The notes beneath the pieces were generated by a model. It did no database searches. It was not told where the DNA came from and saw nothing but the letters and a program-made list of their open reading frames with translations. A stretch of DNA of 64,000 bases. It comes from Choanephora cucurbitarum (Eukaryota > Mucoromycota > Mucoromycetes > Mucorales > Choanephoraceae). Shown piece after piece: positions 20,341 through 34,432 of the stretch (the first letter of the stretch is position 1; each line of letters opens with the position of its first letter). The stretch is from the NCBI GenBank assembly GCA_025331435.1, contig JAIWNI010000006.1, positions 1 to 64,000 on the forward strand. The letters are read 5' to 3'. The position numbers and the translations under genes were made by a program.

Positions 20341-23009
20341 AGCAAAGTTTTGTCAAAAGATAAAAAATTAAGTGGCCGTGTGAATGGCCTTATGGACGAT
20401 TCATTTATGGCTGTCTGTTTTTGTTTTTTGAAAGGTAGACTGATTTAGCTTGACGTTTTTCAGAAAGCATCCGGTTCTTTTTTTGTGTCAGATACCCATT
20501 ACTTTAAGGAAATACATTGTGCTCAGGGCACAACTTTAAACCAAAAATACTAATATAGTTTGATGATAGCACCAAATGGGCTTCTGGCTATAACTTTATT
20601 TTCTCGAATACAGCCCTAATTTCTCAGACATCCATGACATAGTACACCTACGTGCACTTTCCTTTTTTTTCCACTAGCTCATAATTTTGTTTTAAATGTT
20701 GTTTATGGCAAAGAATAGGACCTATCTTGGTTTCACTTAAATAAATGCTCTGCATTTGGGATATATGAGATTGATAAGACAAAAGAAGTTTAGAGGCTGC
20801 TCTATAACTGGAGAATCGCCGAAGGACTAGTGCTTGCTAAATATAGGATAACATTGTTTTATAGTCACTTTTTTCTGTATGGTTAACCTAAATCAACATT
20901 GGTGCTTGTGGTAGAATGTAAGGGTACATTGGCTACAATGCAACTGCCCTCTTTCGAATCATGATGATTATATATCGATGAGCTTGAAATGATCTACAAA
21001 TTCTTTGAAACGTCTCTTGATGTTCTCTTGATATTCAGTTTTAGCTTTCTTTTCACTTGATACATTATCTTTTTCTTTTCTTGAATTTAGCTATAGACTT
21101 CTAGAGAGGGTCATTTTGAACCGTTTGTGTTTGTCAGTGAAATAGAAAGAAGTGAAGATTATGATCTAATATTCAAGTCCTCATTGGATCAATTGGTGTA
21201 AACAAACAGACGAGATTACTGAAAACATAAGCAATATTATTCGGTGAGCGTATCACCTGCAATCGTATTCTGCTCCTTCCGTCGTTACACGTAGATAAAT
21301 CTTGTTGATAGTGTACAGTCATTAAAAGAAATCATCTTTATTAGAGAAGGAAAGGTTTCAGTTACGGTGCATCCATCTTGTGAACAAACTCTGCCTTTAT
21401 GAAAACAGAAGTTAAATTTTTTGAACAGACCTTATTCAAGGCGGGAGCGAGAACTAAGCTACACACAAATTGAAATCAGCCATAAATCAAAGCCAAATCA
21501 GTTTGCCAAAAGACGAGATCTAGGAACATATGTTTTTGCATAATTTGAGAAGCTCTTTAGCGAGTAGAAAAACAGTATTGCAAAGCACTTCTCTTTTTTT
21601 CATTTCTCTTTTCTAGTGCTATCCCACAACATTGATCACGTAGTGTCAATGAAACCACGGGACGCACTTTTGTTTTTCTTTCCTCGTGAAAACTGCGAGT
21701 CAGATAAAAAAGGAAACCTGTCTGTTTGTGTAAACGCTGGCTCCATCACTGCACCTTTTCTAGGCAAGTATAACGCTTAAACCATTTGCCGATTTGTAGC
21801 TCTCCTCACTGAAGTATCTGAGCCATAGTAGGTTTTCTTTTGAAAGATCAAGTTTGTTGAATTTGTCTGGTTAGTAGAAAGTCATCCATAATTTCTTGTG
21901 CAACACCAACTGACGCGTTCCTGGTCATTTTTTAAGGGTAGTTCAGTATAATCTCAAAGTGTTTGAAAGTGTCAAGTTACTTTTTTGAAGGTATGTGCAT
22001 AAATGACGTGCTTCTATTGTATTCGATGCTCCTTATGATGCAAAAATAGCAAGAGCAATCGATAAGAAAAACATCAATTACTATGAAGTTTTGCTGAAAA
22101 AGGCCTATTTAGCTATATGTATGACTAACTGAAAAAATCAATTAGGCTCTTTTTTTTTATACCTGTAATATGTTAAATTATGCAATTTGGAATCTCCTAA
22201 ATACCATCTCAACTTGTTTTTAAGCGCATTTGTTATACAAGCTGCTCTACAAAGTGAATCTTCACTCTGAACCTTTTGCCACACAGCAAAAATATAGTTG
22301 AAGAAAGTTGCTTCCCCATTTTATGCCATATCGAAGGCAGTAAGGCCCAAAAAAGAAGTAAACAAAAGCCCGATCTCACATGAAGAGCTTTAACAAGATG
22401 GCTTTTATCAGTGTACTTCAACAATAAACCGGATGTAGTTCCGGGTGGTTAATTCAAATCGATGGAAGTAGGACAGGTACCTCCTTTGCAAAAATTTCTA
22501 ATTTGTTATACTTATTTTATCCTAATGTCTACTTGCTGTTCTTCTTTTGGCCTACTTATGAGCATTTGATTTGTTTGCAAGTCATGTGAGATTGAAAAGA
22601 TGTATACTCAATAGCTCAGAATGTACCTAGATTTTTTTTTCTTACTAAAAAGTCCCTTATTTTTCAAATTGCGATAAAGTTTATGATGCCCACGTACAGA
22701 ATCCATTAAGGCATGGTTTTGCAGAGCATTATTTTTCTTAATGCATAATGAGCGTCAGCCCATTACTCAATAGACACTGATTTTCATGAAACGCTTAAGT
22801 TTGTGATTATAAATAAATGATTCTCCTTCTTTTTCTTTTCTTTTCTTTTTCTTCCTTTTGCTCTCTTTTATCTTTTTGTCCTCTTTTTCCCTTTTAATCA
22901 GTTATTTATTTCCCTTTTTTTTTTATTTCAAGCCATCTATCAGAGACAAAGTGATACTGCATCTTTTTTTTTTGATTTAGAGAAACAGATAGAATAGGCA
23001 ACGTAATAA
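20341..23009. other. Intergenic, 2.7 kb, no gene recognised
   Basis: Only short frames without recognisable protein features. Pyrimidine-rich tracts at 22820-22980 lie directly upstream of the kinesin start and may be part of its promoter or 5' leader. Confidence 0.55.
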
Positions 23010-26009
23010 ATGACTTCAACAGCCGTTAGGTACTGGTATCAAGTTATTTAGTGGATACCTTATTAATCTTTATAACAGAGTTGCATTACGTGTTCGACCT
23101 TTAACACAAAAAGAGCAGCTTTCGAACTGTACAGAATGCATTACGTTTATTGAAAACGAGCCACAAATTTTGATTGGAAAAGATCATTCGTTTACATACG
23201 ATTACGTTTTTGATGCAAATACGGCACAGTATTATATTTACAATACTAGTGTCGTTCCTCTAGTAGAGAAGTTTGTTGATGGGTAACAACACAAAAGCTT
23301 TGTTGTAAACAAAAAAAATTAATGCTCTTGTCCTACATCCAATTTTAGCTTTAACGCAACCATTCTAGCCTATGGGTATGACAATGCTATACTTTATTTT
23401 TCATGTAACTCCTGAACTCAAAAACTTCTATTTTTTTTAAATAGGCAAACAGGCTCCGGTAAAACATTCAGTATGGGAACTGCCCTTGATGAGAATACAG
23501 AATCTGAGCAACAAGGTGAAAAAAAGAATTAACATGCTCATTCAAACTAAGCGTACATTTACTAAATAGCAATCATATAGGTATCATCCCTCGATTTATC
23601 AATGACTTGTTTAGAAGATTAGAGCAAAAGAAAGTCGAGTCAAGCATGAGTGAACACAATGTCTATGTGTCGTTCTTGGAATTATATAATGAAGACTTTG
23701 TGGACCTGTTAAATGCAGCCTCGCAGCAACAGCAGCAACAAAACCGAAAAAGATCTAATTCTGTAGTTGGAAACAACCCCATGACACCACCATGTGAAGT
23801 CCAAATTCGAGAAGATATACATGGCCAGATTTACTGGAGTGGTGTTCGCGAAGAGCAGTGCTCGAGCCCTGACGAATTATTGAGATACCTAAAAAAAGGT
23901 TCTTTATGTCGTACAACCGGATCTACAGATATGAACTCTGTGTCTTCTAGATCCCATGCTATATTCTCAGTTATTTTGAAACAAAAAGTGCCTAATGAAG
24001 AGAGTGAGAACGAAGAACTACGTACTATCATCAGTAAATTTCACTTTGTCGATTTAGCTGGTTCCGAAAGAGTAAGATCTCATCTTTCTACTCTCCTTGA
24101 ACGCATTTAATCAACTAAGCCCTTTCTTTTAAATAATAGCTAAAGAGAACAAATGCTCAAGGCAACCGTGCTCGAGAAGGTATCTCAATCAATTCAGGCT
24201 TGCTTGCTCTAGGAAACGTTATCAGTGCCTTGGGTGATGAATCAAGAAAATCGGTGCACGTACCTTACAGAGATTCTAAATTGACAAGATTGCTACAAGA
24301 TTCCCTCGGCGGTAACTCACAGACGCTTATGATGGCCTGTGTGTCACCTTCGGATTCCAATTTTTTGGAAACACTTAGTACACTCAAGTATGCCAATAGA
24401 GCTAGAAATATTAAGAATAAGGTTACTATCAATCAGGAATTTGCAGGGTCTTCTGTCGAAGTAAACCAGTTAAGAGCGCAAGTAGCCAGACTAAAGCTTG
24501 AACTAAATCTCTTCAAGTCAAACTCTCTGGGTGGAGCTGCAGGTCCTAAGCTGCCACATAACGGAAGCTCTTCCGACATGATGATCAACAACATGCTTTA
24601 TCACCAACACAGTGAAACTGGTGGATCTACAGCTGCTGCAAAAGCACTCAAGGAAGAAATAGATCGATTAAAATCTCGCGTTAGAACTATGTCTGACGAT
24701 ATCTGCAGATTGACTACCGAGAGAGACTCCTTGCTGATGGAAAGAGAGCTTGCTCAACACCTTGGTTCTGAGGAATGGCCAAATATGATGGAGCATCTAG
24801 GACGCAGACCATCTTCAGCTCTAATGGATCCTTCTCCTATTACTTCATTGCCAATTATCAGTCAGTACCAAAAGACTATACAAGACCTGCGTGATGAATT
24901 GGCTGATACTCAAGAAAGACTTGCGTTTTCGGAATCTATTCGCGCTCCATTAGTGGATGCTATGGCTACTGCACCTAGTGCTCATGCAACCCCTAGCCCT
25001 TCTTTTAAAACTCGTCATCAACAATTGCAAAAACAACATTCCTCAACTACTAATAGACGTCGTGGCGGTAACAAGAAGAGACGCACACTTAACGGAAGCA
25101 CGACCACCTCTAGAAATGTAACCTTTCGCTCTACAAAACGCTCTAAAGTTCCCAATACGGTGGCCGAAGATGGCAGTAAGAAGACGAAGTCTGTCTCGAT
25201 CGCTCAGCCAATTGATGAGATGGATGTAGATGATGAAGACCATGAAGACATAGAAGCATGGCTTCGTACAACCCTTGGATCCATCCAGACTTCCGAATCA
25301 TCTGGTCTTCGAGTTGATGCTAAGCAATCCATTAATCATGCTAAATCTCAAATAGACAAGGCGCTGAAAGTGTTGGATGAGTTTAAGGTATGCTTGCAAA
25401 ATCGTCATCATTTGACATTCCTATTTAAAGTTTTAATAGGCTAAGGAGCAAGAGGCTCAAGTGCCTCAAGAGCTTCACGAACATCAAGAACAGGTAAGGA
25501 TATTACCAAAATGTCTTCTTTTTGCTTGCAATAAATGCTAATCCTGTTTTTATAGTCACCAAACTCATTCCCATGCTCTCTTTTAGATGATGATGAGCTA
25601 TTCGACAGATTGCAGGCTGAAGACAATCAAAGCATTCTCGGTGATATTGAAGATACAAGCAAAGACGTAAGTTTTGAGCTCTCCTCCATAAACAAACTAC
25701 AAGATCTAATTCTCTTATTGATTTCTTCAGATCTTGGATAACTCTTCTTCTAATAACATGTCAAAGTCCTCTCACTCTCGACAAGTCTCAACTGACAGTG
25801 CGTTTGCCTATGTTGACGATGCTGAGCTCGCAGAACTTTATGAAAAGAATCCCAATTTCCATCGCATGATTGATCAAATTCAATCCGATATACAAGTAAA
25901 TGAAGACCTTGTTGTTCAACTTGAAAAGACAGAAATCGAATATGTACAGATGAGAAAGAAGTTTGAAAAGAAACTTTATTCACTGCGAGACGAAATCATG
26001 GTTTTGCGA

Positions 26010-26041
<32 letters not shown>

Positions 26042-28703
26042 ACAACAACAGCTACAATCACAAAAGAAAGAAAGCCAAAGCAATATCAATGCTCAAAATA
26101 TGAATAGTATTCGCCAAGCTTACGAAGTCAAGATGAAGACTCTAATGAATCAGCTCTCTGAACTTCGCCGAAAGTACACTCAAACTTCTAGTACAATTCA
26201 ATCTTCACGCAACCAGAATGAGAGTATGCTTCGTGCCCTTCGTGCAAATGTTGAGACACTCAAAGTAGAGAAGAAGCGTATGATCAAACGCATGAAAGAT
26301 GAAGCTGAACGAGTCAAAGAGAAACTCCATAGTCATGAACGTGAAATTCAGCAGTTGCGCCGAAAGCAAGTCAAAGACAACGAAATCAAAAAGAAGCTTG
26401 AGCGCGAAGTCAAACAGATGCAGCTTGTCATTGGCAAAAAAACAGATGAATCCGTTGTTACTGCTGAGAAACTCAAGTCATTGGTTCAAATTTTAAAGAA
26501 GGCTGTTCGAGAAGGTGGTGTGTTGGATGAAAAAATGTTAGCAAGTTGTAGTTCTCTTCTGGATATTGGCACAGCCATCGTTCAATCCTCTAAAGTTGGT
26601 CGTATTTCCCGAACCCGCCGGAATAATGTCAACAAAGGCAACCGTCGTCGTCAACAGCATCAAGGCGTTTCTGTTGAAGTACGTGCAGCCAAAAAGAAGG
26701 CTTTGTTAGACAATGCTCTTTATCAGTTGATTCAAGGCAAGCAAGCAGTTGAAGAAATGAAACAACTACTTACAAAGAGAAATGATTTGGCTCAGCGCAA
26801 GATCGAATATATGAACGAGCGTGAAATGCTGGTCATTAATCAAGATAGCAAAGAGCTTTCTTCTATCGATAATGCTTTTAGACAAGTTATTGATGAGAAT
26901 ATTGAAACAATTGAAGCTGAAATCTCTTATCTAAATGCACGCATTCACGCCATCAATAATGATGCTGCAGCAGAAATTATGCAAGAAGATGAAAACGAAG
27001 AAGAAATTATTGATATGAGTGCTCGACCAATTGAGAAGCGAGTGACCTTTGCTGAACATCACGATGAACTTGACAAAAAGGAGGAAGAATTTGAAGAAGA
27101 CGACTGGTTAGACATGGACGCTATTGAAGAACGCTATACTTTGCCTTCCAGTGCTGGTCCCGAACAGTCATTAGAAATGATTTCTAAAATCTTGAAATCT
27201 ATGGCCAACGATGAAGCTGGTTTTGTTATGGAATCTGTCATTGACGATATTGTAATGCTTCGTATTGAAGAACACAACAGCAAAATGTCTCTTCAGCAGC
27301 TCGAGAAATCGGCACAAGACTTAAGACGCACGCTGATTGTTATGAAGAAAGCAGCCATTGATACAACAATTGAAAATGAAAAGAAACTAAAGCGCTTGCA
27401 ACTGCAACAACAAGGCATTTCTTCTCGTCGCACATCAATGTCTCGAGAGCTCTCTTGTCCCAGGCTCAGCAGCCAATCTTCCCCCACCAATGAAGATTCA
27501 AGTGATGCTGACTCTGCTATTGACCTACACAACGAAGATAATTATCAGCATGTGGAAAGCATGTTTGAAAAGATTTACAACGATGGACTTAATGGCAAAG
27601 TTTCTTCATATGAATATAACATGGCCAGTGTTGGCGCTGAAGCTGTCTCACCTGTTACATTAGCAGAAAATGAACTCAGCCCCTACCTTCGTCCACACCC
27701 TGTTCAGGCAGTTGCAAATCTTAAAAATGGTAATGTTCAGGCACCAATGAAGCCATCAACATCTCCGCTGGTCAGTCGTCGTCGGGACTCAATGTCTTCC
27801 CCTGAACAGTTTCTGATGCAAATGATGCAAACACCCAAAGATGCTCGACCACCTGCTTCGCCTTTGATGAAGCCTGCTGAATTTGCAAGATACCAACAGG
27901 ATCGAGAAGCATCTACCAACTCATCTATTAGAAGTCGAAACAATCCAAATATAGTCCCCAGACGTTCCTCAGTTCAATCGGACGGCGCACCATGGTCATC
28001 TGTCTATTCTTCAAATCAAGGCTACAGCCACCAGATGGTGAGAGCTTCTTCCGGAGGCAAAGCTTCTTCAATGCCACCTCCTGAGCCCATAGGGTCCATT
28101 ACAGGCTCTTCTAATAGTGTTCTTAACCGTCGTAGAGCCTTTTCGTTCCAACAGCCTGCTACAAACACCTCGCCTCCTACTGGTCCTGTCAATACTTCAG
28201 TTCGTAGACGTTCACTGTTGCGTGAACTTACTAATCTGCCTTCAAACGTGTCTGTAAATAGTGATACACCCAAATCACCCTTATATCAGCAACAATACAT
28301 GACAAGCTCGCCAACTAGTGTTGATTATTCCAGTAATGGCACTGCTCTCATCCCTGCATTTAGCAGCCAATCAATGAATAGTAACAGCACAATGATGTCA
28401 ATACAACAGAATAGACCACACTCTGTGCTCGCAATGCATGCAGCATCCATTGCGCCACCCAAGCCTGTTTCGAAAACAACTGTATATCCCGGTGCAAGAA
28501 GAGATTCGCCAAACAATTCATATGAGCTAAGGCGCTCTGCTATGTCTAATAACGTGTTTGATCGTTTGTCAGTAGGACACACTCAGGCCTCACAAGCGAA
28601 AAAGCGACTCAACAACTACCGCTATTCCTCTAGTAGTATTGACGACCTAAGACAGCAATGGGCAAGCGAGCTTTCTGAAAGAAATAGTGTTGATGAATTC
28701 TAG
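23010..28703 (+). CDS. Kinesin-4 family motor protein (chromokinesin / KIF21-like)
   Basis: A microtubule motor using ATP for movement or control of microtubule ends; family members act in spindle organisation and microtubule length control. Nine exons: 23010-23029, 23079-23282, 23349-23375, 23445-23515, 23581-24071, 24140-25387, 25440-25493, 25556-25666, 25731-28703, all in phase, giving 1732 residues. The N-terminal motor has VALRVRPL, P-loop GQTGSGKT, switch I NSVSSRSH and switch II DLAGSE. The start ([13 protein letters not shown]) and the FTYDYVFD block point to kinesin-4. The motor contains a Gln-rich loop ([13 protein letters not shown]). Behind it are long coiled coils with a 14-residue polyGln run at about 26011-26052, a basic Arg/Lys patch (26600-26700), an acidic region, and a Ser/Pro-rich disordered tail. 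The tail has no obvious WD40 repeats, unlike animal KIF21. Confidence 0.95.
26008..26052 (+). repeat. CAA/CAG microsatellite encoding polyGln
   Basis: A trinucleotide tract in the kinesin coiled coil; an interrupted pattern of CAA and CAG, likely length-variable between strains. Confidence 0.85.
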
Positions 28704-28808
28704 TTGTTAAACTCTGTACAAACTACACACGCGCATACAGTAAATCTATGTATTTCTTTGTATAATTCTTTGTTTATAGTAATAAAATTAAAATTTTCTA
28801 TTGTTTTA

Positions 28809-28984
28809 CACCTAGTATTTATTTCTCCGTTGCAAATCTAGCAAAAAAATATTGCTGGTAAATAAATTTATTTACCTGCTAACGTTGCAAGAAAAAATTA
28901 TTTACCATACAAAAAGTTTATTTACCATACAAAATGTTTATTTACCTGCTTAAACCTATTCTGATCTGGCTTCGAAATTAAACA
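28809..28984 (+). repeat. Left terminal inverted repeat of KDZ element
   Basis: Identical over 176 bp to the reverse complement of 35763-35938. It holds a perfect 20-bp palindrome at 28857-28876 (GGTAAATAAATTTATTTACC) and three more ATTTACC copies spaced about 22 bp apart, plausible transposase-binding repeats. Confidence 0.95.
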
Positions 28985-29052
28985 TATTGCTTTAAGCACA
29001 AAACTTTGGGACTGTTATTCTTCTATTGAATTGTTTTATTTTATTTTTTATT

Positions 29053-32000
29053 TTATTCATCTTCTTCTTCTTCATCATCATCATCATTATCTTCATCTTC
29101 TTCATCTTCTTCGTCTTCTTCTCCATCTTCATCATCTTCTTCATCATCTACAATCAGTTCGCCTCCATCTGTTACAACTTCATCGGCAGAGTCATCCAAG
29201 AAAGGAGTGTCTAAAAAGGCCTTGGCTCTTTCTTTGATGGCCAGCAGCATTCTCTCCTCTTGTTCGAGGAATGCTGCATGACCACACTCATTTGATTTGA
29301 GTGCAACCCTGATACTTCTTAGTTTGCACTCAAGGTTGCGTACAAACCGTTCATCTTCAGCCTATCGCGATATATTAGCACGTTTGTCGACCAATGAATT
29401 GTATGTCTGTATGACTTACATGCAAAAAAAGATGTTCTTCTTTAGCCCTGCAATACTTGTGCCATGTCAACACCCTTTCCGGTAAAGAAGCTTCTTCTTT
29501 AGAGTACTTCCTGATAGCTGTTTCCAGACTATCAAGAGAGTATTTGTCTCTTTGTTCTTGGTCTATTTAACAGGTTTAGTTGACCTGTCATTTTTTCTAT
29601 GTAAATAATCTGCTGACTTACTGCAGTTGTGAGCTAAGTGTTCATTGAGTTTTTCAACGAGCATCTTTGCATTGCTGACAATGTTTTTAATGGCAACAAT
29701 CAGACGGGTAGCCTTTTTTGTGCCTTGATTGAATCAAAAGTGTTAGAGGATGTTGTATCATTTGTATAGAATGGTCCTACCAATTTTGCCACTTCCGGCG
29801 AGCTGCTTCTCTTTGAGTGCGAGAGCAAACACATATTTTTTAACAAGTATGATTAGAAAATCAGTGACTTCAGAGTTGATGGCATTGTTGAGGTCTTCGT
29901 CAACAACCTCGGGTAAACTTTGTGTGGTAAGACGAAGAATACCAAAGGTACCAGAAAGCTTTGCTTTTTCTTTTGCAATTATTTTTGAAGAAGTGTCACT
30001 AAAGAGATTGAGCTTAATGCCATGTTTCTTACAATAAGATTTAACTTACATGCACTCTATATATTCTAGTTTCTTCTTGTTTGCTAGATATTTATAGTGA
30101 TCCTTGTTGAGTAATTTTTTTTTGGTTATATCTTTTAAATTTTTAAAGTATTTTTCTGACAATGGTAAAGCCATCAACTCCTTGACTGACTTCCATTCTT
30201 CTTCTACATTTTTTTCTTGATTGTTATGATTTTTTAAAATTTTTTCTATGTTCTTTTTTTTGTTTTTAATTTGCTCGGCTACATGATGAAGATGTTAAAA
30301 CAAAGATGCATGTTGGTTGACCTAAAGATGACTTACGCAACTCGAGCATTTTTTGGTAGGTAAAGTGTTCTACCGAGTCTGTGATTGCCAAGAGGCGGTT
30401 TCTACTGGACATGCTCCGCGTCATTGACACGAAACCGTCCAAGTAGGACCAGAACCTCTCACAGCCCTCGCCGTCAGTACACCCAAAGTTAGGGATATAC
30501 TTCGGGTTGTAGTTCACTTGGCAAGCCATAGTATGGGCGTATGCATGAAATGCAGTGACTCCATACCAGGTATCGTTCTTCAATACTGGAAAGGATCTCT
30601 AACAAGCAATATTATTAATTTTTTGACATATGTACCATGATTCAATAATAAAGTTATTTACTTCCAGGCCTTTTCTAACAAGACAGGCAATGTCATACAT
30701 GATCCCGTACTTTGTGCTTTCTGGGTTGTTCTCAACCATGTACCCAACACAGGCCAGGGCATACTTGTGGCTATTCAAGTTGGATGTTAGAAACCAGATT
30801 TGTAAACCATTTGTTAACTTACCCTTCACCACCGTACATGTTGTACATGCGCTCAGGCACGCCATGTCGAGCACATGAAAGCGAGAAGACGCCAGTTTCA
30901 GCATATCTGCCGCTGGAGTTGTTGCGGTTGTTGTTGCCGCTTGCCTTGAATGAGTTGTCAATCAAGGCATCAACAGAGCACTATACTATATGTCAGTTTA
31001 TGCCACACATTCAATTCGAGCAATTAATCATTACATCTTCTTCGTTTTTCAACTTGTCGGCAATAGCAGCGGCAGCATCGACTTCCTCCTTGGATCCCCA
31101 AAGGGATGTTTCCCCGGACGAAACAGAGAACAGCCCATCAAGGGGAAGTTCCCTTTGAGAGACGTCATCTCTTCTCTTCAGCTGCATGTTGCCATCCATG
31201 CTGACAATCTTGCGCTCTGCATTCTATTTACAACATAGTCATTAAACAAATGATGACTACTTTATATACTTCAGGTAGTTACCTCACAAGCAAGACAGTT
31301 CTTCAGCTTTTCAATTGCATTGACTTGCTTGACATAATCGCTTGCATATCGTGTCAAGCGTCTGTATTTCAGATAAACTGAATTCAACAAGTGATTCTTT
31401 ACAACATCACACTAAAAAGCTCAGTTAAGTAGGTATGTTATTATAAGAAGTTAGATAATGTTTTATAATCACCTTTCTCACTACAGATGCGAGGCCATAA
31501 TTCTGGTTCAAAATGTTCGCAAAGCAATGGTTTGAAATTTGACCATTCATCTTCAAGAGGTGGAGAAAGTCAAGCATTCCAAAATGAAATGCCTTTCGAG
31601 GCATAACAAGACTGGCTGGCATGAACTGCTTCAGCAACAGTTGTTCGAAAAGAGGATTGCAGCTACAGTTCTTGACTAATACTTTTTGAATTGCTAGTTG
31701 TCAATAAAAAATAAAATCATTAGAATCAGTGCTCGTTTTATGTTTCAAAAATACAAAGTACCATCCATAAAGTAAAGTGTGATTTCTGTAGTTTTCTGAT
31801 CGCTACAAACACAATCACACGTCTCAAAGCTGACACTTGTTTGAGACATGGTAGGGCGGCCGTTGATCTCATATGACTTGAGAAACAAGTCCCTAATCTT
31901 GTTGGACTCTTGAGCCCAACGAAGATTGTTTTCAACAGACTGAGATGGTCTGGCATCTTCGTCAATATCAACCCATTGACTATCATTATCAATGAGATTG

Positions 32001-32260
32001 ATATCAGAGTCAAAATCAGCTTGGCCTTGAGCAAGCATGATTCTTCTTCTGAGGCTCTCCTCTTCCTCTTCGTTCTTTCTTGTTTGCTCCTTGAGCTTTT
32101 CTTGCTTCGCATTTTGCTCAGCCCATTTACCAAATTTCAGAGCATCGTCCATTTGCTTTGCTCTGACAGCGTCGAAATACTTTTCAGCGCCCTTCTTTGT
32201 AAGTTTCTTTGCACCAGAATTAAAGAAGATTCCGGAGTAAGGGTTGCTGCGTTTAGACAT
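29053..32260 (-). CDS. KDZ transposase with CxC cysteine cluster
   Basis: A multi-exon gene on the minus strand. It starts MSKRSNPYSG at 32260 with a Lys/Glu-rich coiled N-terminus. A CxC-type cysteine cluster follows (FETCDCVCSD ... VKNCSC), typical of KDZ transposases. Then come CLAC, the first catalytic-Asp block SMDGNMQLKRRDD, FSLSCARHGVPERMYNM, the second Asp block MYDIACLVRKGLE (about 30680), FHAYAHTMACQVNYNPKY, and the catalytic-Glu block DGEGCERFWSYL (about 30465). After SVEHFTYQKMLEL the protein is Lys-rich and ends in an acidic Asp/Glu tail (29053-29160). All main family motifs are present and I saw no stop in the exons followed. Exons between 29260 and 30060 are placed less surely. 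Confidence 0.88.
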
Positions 32261-33180
32261 GTTAAGTTAAATGTATTTAGTTTTTAGAAAGAGATAAAAG
32301 TAAAAGAAAGAGGGTTTTTGATTCTGTTCCTGAATGTTTTGAATAAAATTACAAATCATATATTTTACTATCTACGATATAACTACAAGCAATTGTTGTT
32401 TCATAGAGAAAAAGTAATCAATGTGATGTGAATCATTACTGTTTGATATATAAGTTTGGCCATTGCAAAAAGCATCCTGACGAGAGATGTAAATTGAAAA
32501 GACGTTTATTATTATTTCTAATGTGTCAATGCACAAATGCTTAATATTACATTGATATCCCAAATGTCATAGTTCCTTAAAGAATGATCGTAAATCAATT
32601 ATGTTTAGCTTCCTATTATCACAGAAACTAAAGAGCAAAGTGCACATAATGTTTTCTGGTAAACAACGATAAAAGAATCAAACCAACTTCTAATAAAGCG
32701 TTTACGATCTTCACATTATGGCTTTCAGCATTCCTAAAACAATTAACAAGATTGCGGCTCATCAGGACAAAACAAAATGACCAATATAATAAAGCTAGCT
32801 TATATCATGTTAAATGGAAGTAGTGGAGTTCTTTATTGCACTGGAATACATCATAGACGAACATTTGAATGTCTTAAGGCTCATGTTGTTAAGCATGAGA
32901 ATTCAAAATAAGCTTTTTTGAAGTTTTTATTTGCTTCAATCGCTAACACTGTGATTGCATTAGCGCGCTCAATTATGCAAATTTAACGTATGCTAAAGTC
33001 ATTATTGACAAAGCTATTTTGGCTCAAACAGTCGATAACAGTTAGTTTGCTTGTTGTTACTTTGTCAGGTGTTCCAAGAGTATGGCGGCTATTATATATT
33101 CCGATAATCCACCATCCAACCTCGAGATTAATAGTAATCAAGATCATCTGAGCTCAAAACAATAAATTTTTTTTTATTAA
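32261..33180. other. KDZ element interior, no gene recognised
   Basis: AT-rich sequence upstream of the transposase start; no supported coding sequence. A minus-strand AATAAA signal near 33170 belongs to the small frame at 33195-33415. Confidence 0.5.
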
Positions 33181-33194
33181 ACAACCAATGAAGC

Positions 33195-33415
33195 TGTTAC
33201 AACGCTGTCATGACTCATTTTTTTTTATACTTCGACCCTTGTAATTTCTAGATTTTTTTTCTTTGTTTTCTTTATTTTCTTTACCTGTTTTGCTTGCGTA
33301 TACACCTTGCAGCTGCTCATCATTAGTGTCTTCATTCAACACCATCTTGCCTACTTTCCTAACAAGCAACAGTTTCTTTTTGTCCAGCAAACCTCTTGCA
33401 ATATAACTATAAACA
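33195..33415 (-). CDS. Possible terminal exons of an unrecognised gene inside the KDZ element
   Basis: On the minus strand an acceptor (GTTTATAG) near 33408 leads into an exon reading ARGLLDKKKLLLVRKVGKMV and NDEQLQGVYASKT. A GTAAAG...CTAG intron (about 33287-33250) joins it to KLQGSKYKKK and a stop, with AATAAA just after. This looks like the end of a spliced gene, but I could not identify its upstream exons in 33430-34400 and recognise no family. It could be a relic. Confidence 0.35.
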
Positions 33416-33429
33416 TGACGATTCAGCAC

Positions 33430-34432
33430 ATCTTTTTAAAGGTATAAGTATCACTTGTTATATGAAATGTTTGAAGAATCAGTCTTTATGCTGTAGAACA
33501 AAGTGTAGATGGCCTTATGGACTTCCACGCACATCAAGTGCAGGCAGTAGTTTTGCCTTTGTAGAGCTTGGGTGCTCCATGCATGTCTTGAAGTCTATGC
33601 TGAGAATGCCCATGCTTCAACTAGGCTTACTTCTGTATTATTATCGATTGCTTAATGAAATAAATATATGAAATGGTTTGCAATTAGACTTGTTCAGAGT
33701 AATGATTATCTCGCTTAGCTTGATTTTGTTTTGATTTGTTGTTGTTGTGTTAGAGCAGTTAGTGCTTCACTCTTCGTGAACTTCATAAAATTAATAAGCT
33801 GAAAGACTAGACGAAGACATCATATGAAAGTTATATGTTGCCCAAACAACAGACATATGTGCGCAAACCAAGTCTTACATGAGAACTAATAACTACACCA
33901 TCTGCACGATGTTCAATGAAATCCCCTGAAGTACTTCATTCTTATATGATTATATCTATTATATTAAAACCAGAGATGTAGGTATTTTTTAAACAAATGA
34001 TTTATTTAAAATAGCTTCTTAAAAATATGTACTCCTTGTGTCAAGAGCAAAAGACAACTAGCGATACAAATCGTTTTGTATCAAACAAGTGAAATGTAAA
34101 GACAGAAACCTTTGAACTCTGTTAACAGGGGGCCATGACTTCAAACAAAAAGTATAGTTCAACGCGTCTTAAACCAAGATAAAATAAAAGCTTTCTTGAG
34201 AGTATTCGCGGTAGTCTCCACTAAGGGCGAGATAGCTCTTGTATATCTCTATCTGCTTGCAACTACTAGCATGCTTGCCCTTGAACTAAAATAGTATTAA
34301 ATAGCAGAAATTTGGTTTGTACTTACCTTACAATATTTGTTTTGAAACGAAAGAAAGAGAAAAAGAGAAAATTAATTACCAGGGCAGGGGTTGCTTATAA
34401 CACATTATGGAGTTTGAAAATATGACTGTTTA
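33430..34432. other. KDZ element interior, unassigned
   Basis: About 1 kb without a supported gene; may contain upstream exons of the small frame at 33195-33415. No repeats of note. Confidence 0.4.

Noticed and set aside
1481..20342. TA target duplication for the outer CMC element
   Set aside because: TA precedes the left end but AG follows the right end; the flanks AGCATA/AGCAAA are similar but not convincing.
20341..23009. Several short open frames in the region before kinesin
   Set aside because: All are short, without conserved features, splice consistency or codon pattern.
29026..29237. Phe/Ile- or His/Leu-rich frames on the plus strand
   Set aside because: Antisense of the acidic Asp/Glu tail of the KDZ transposase; low complexity explains them.
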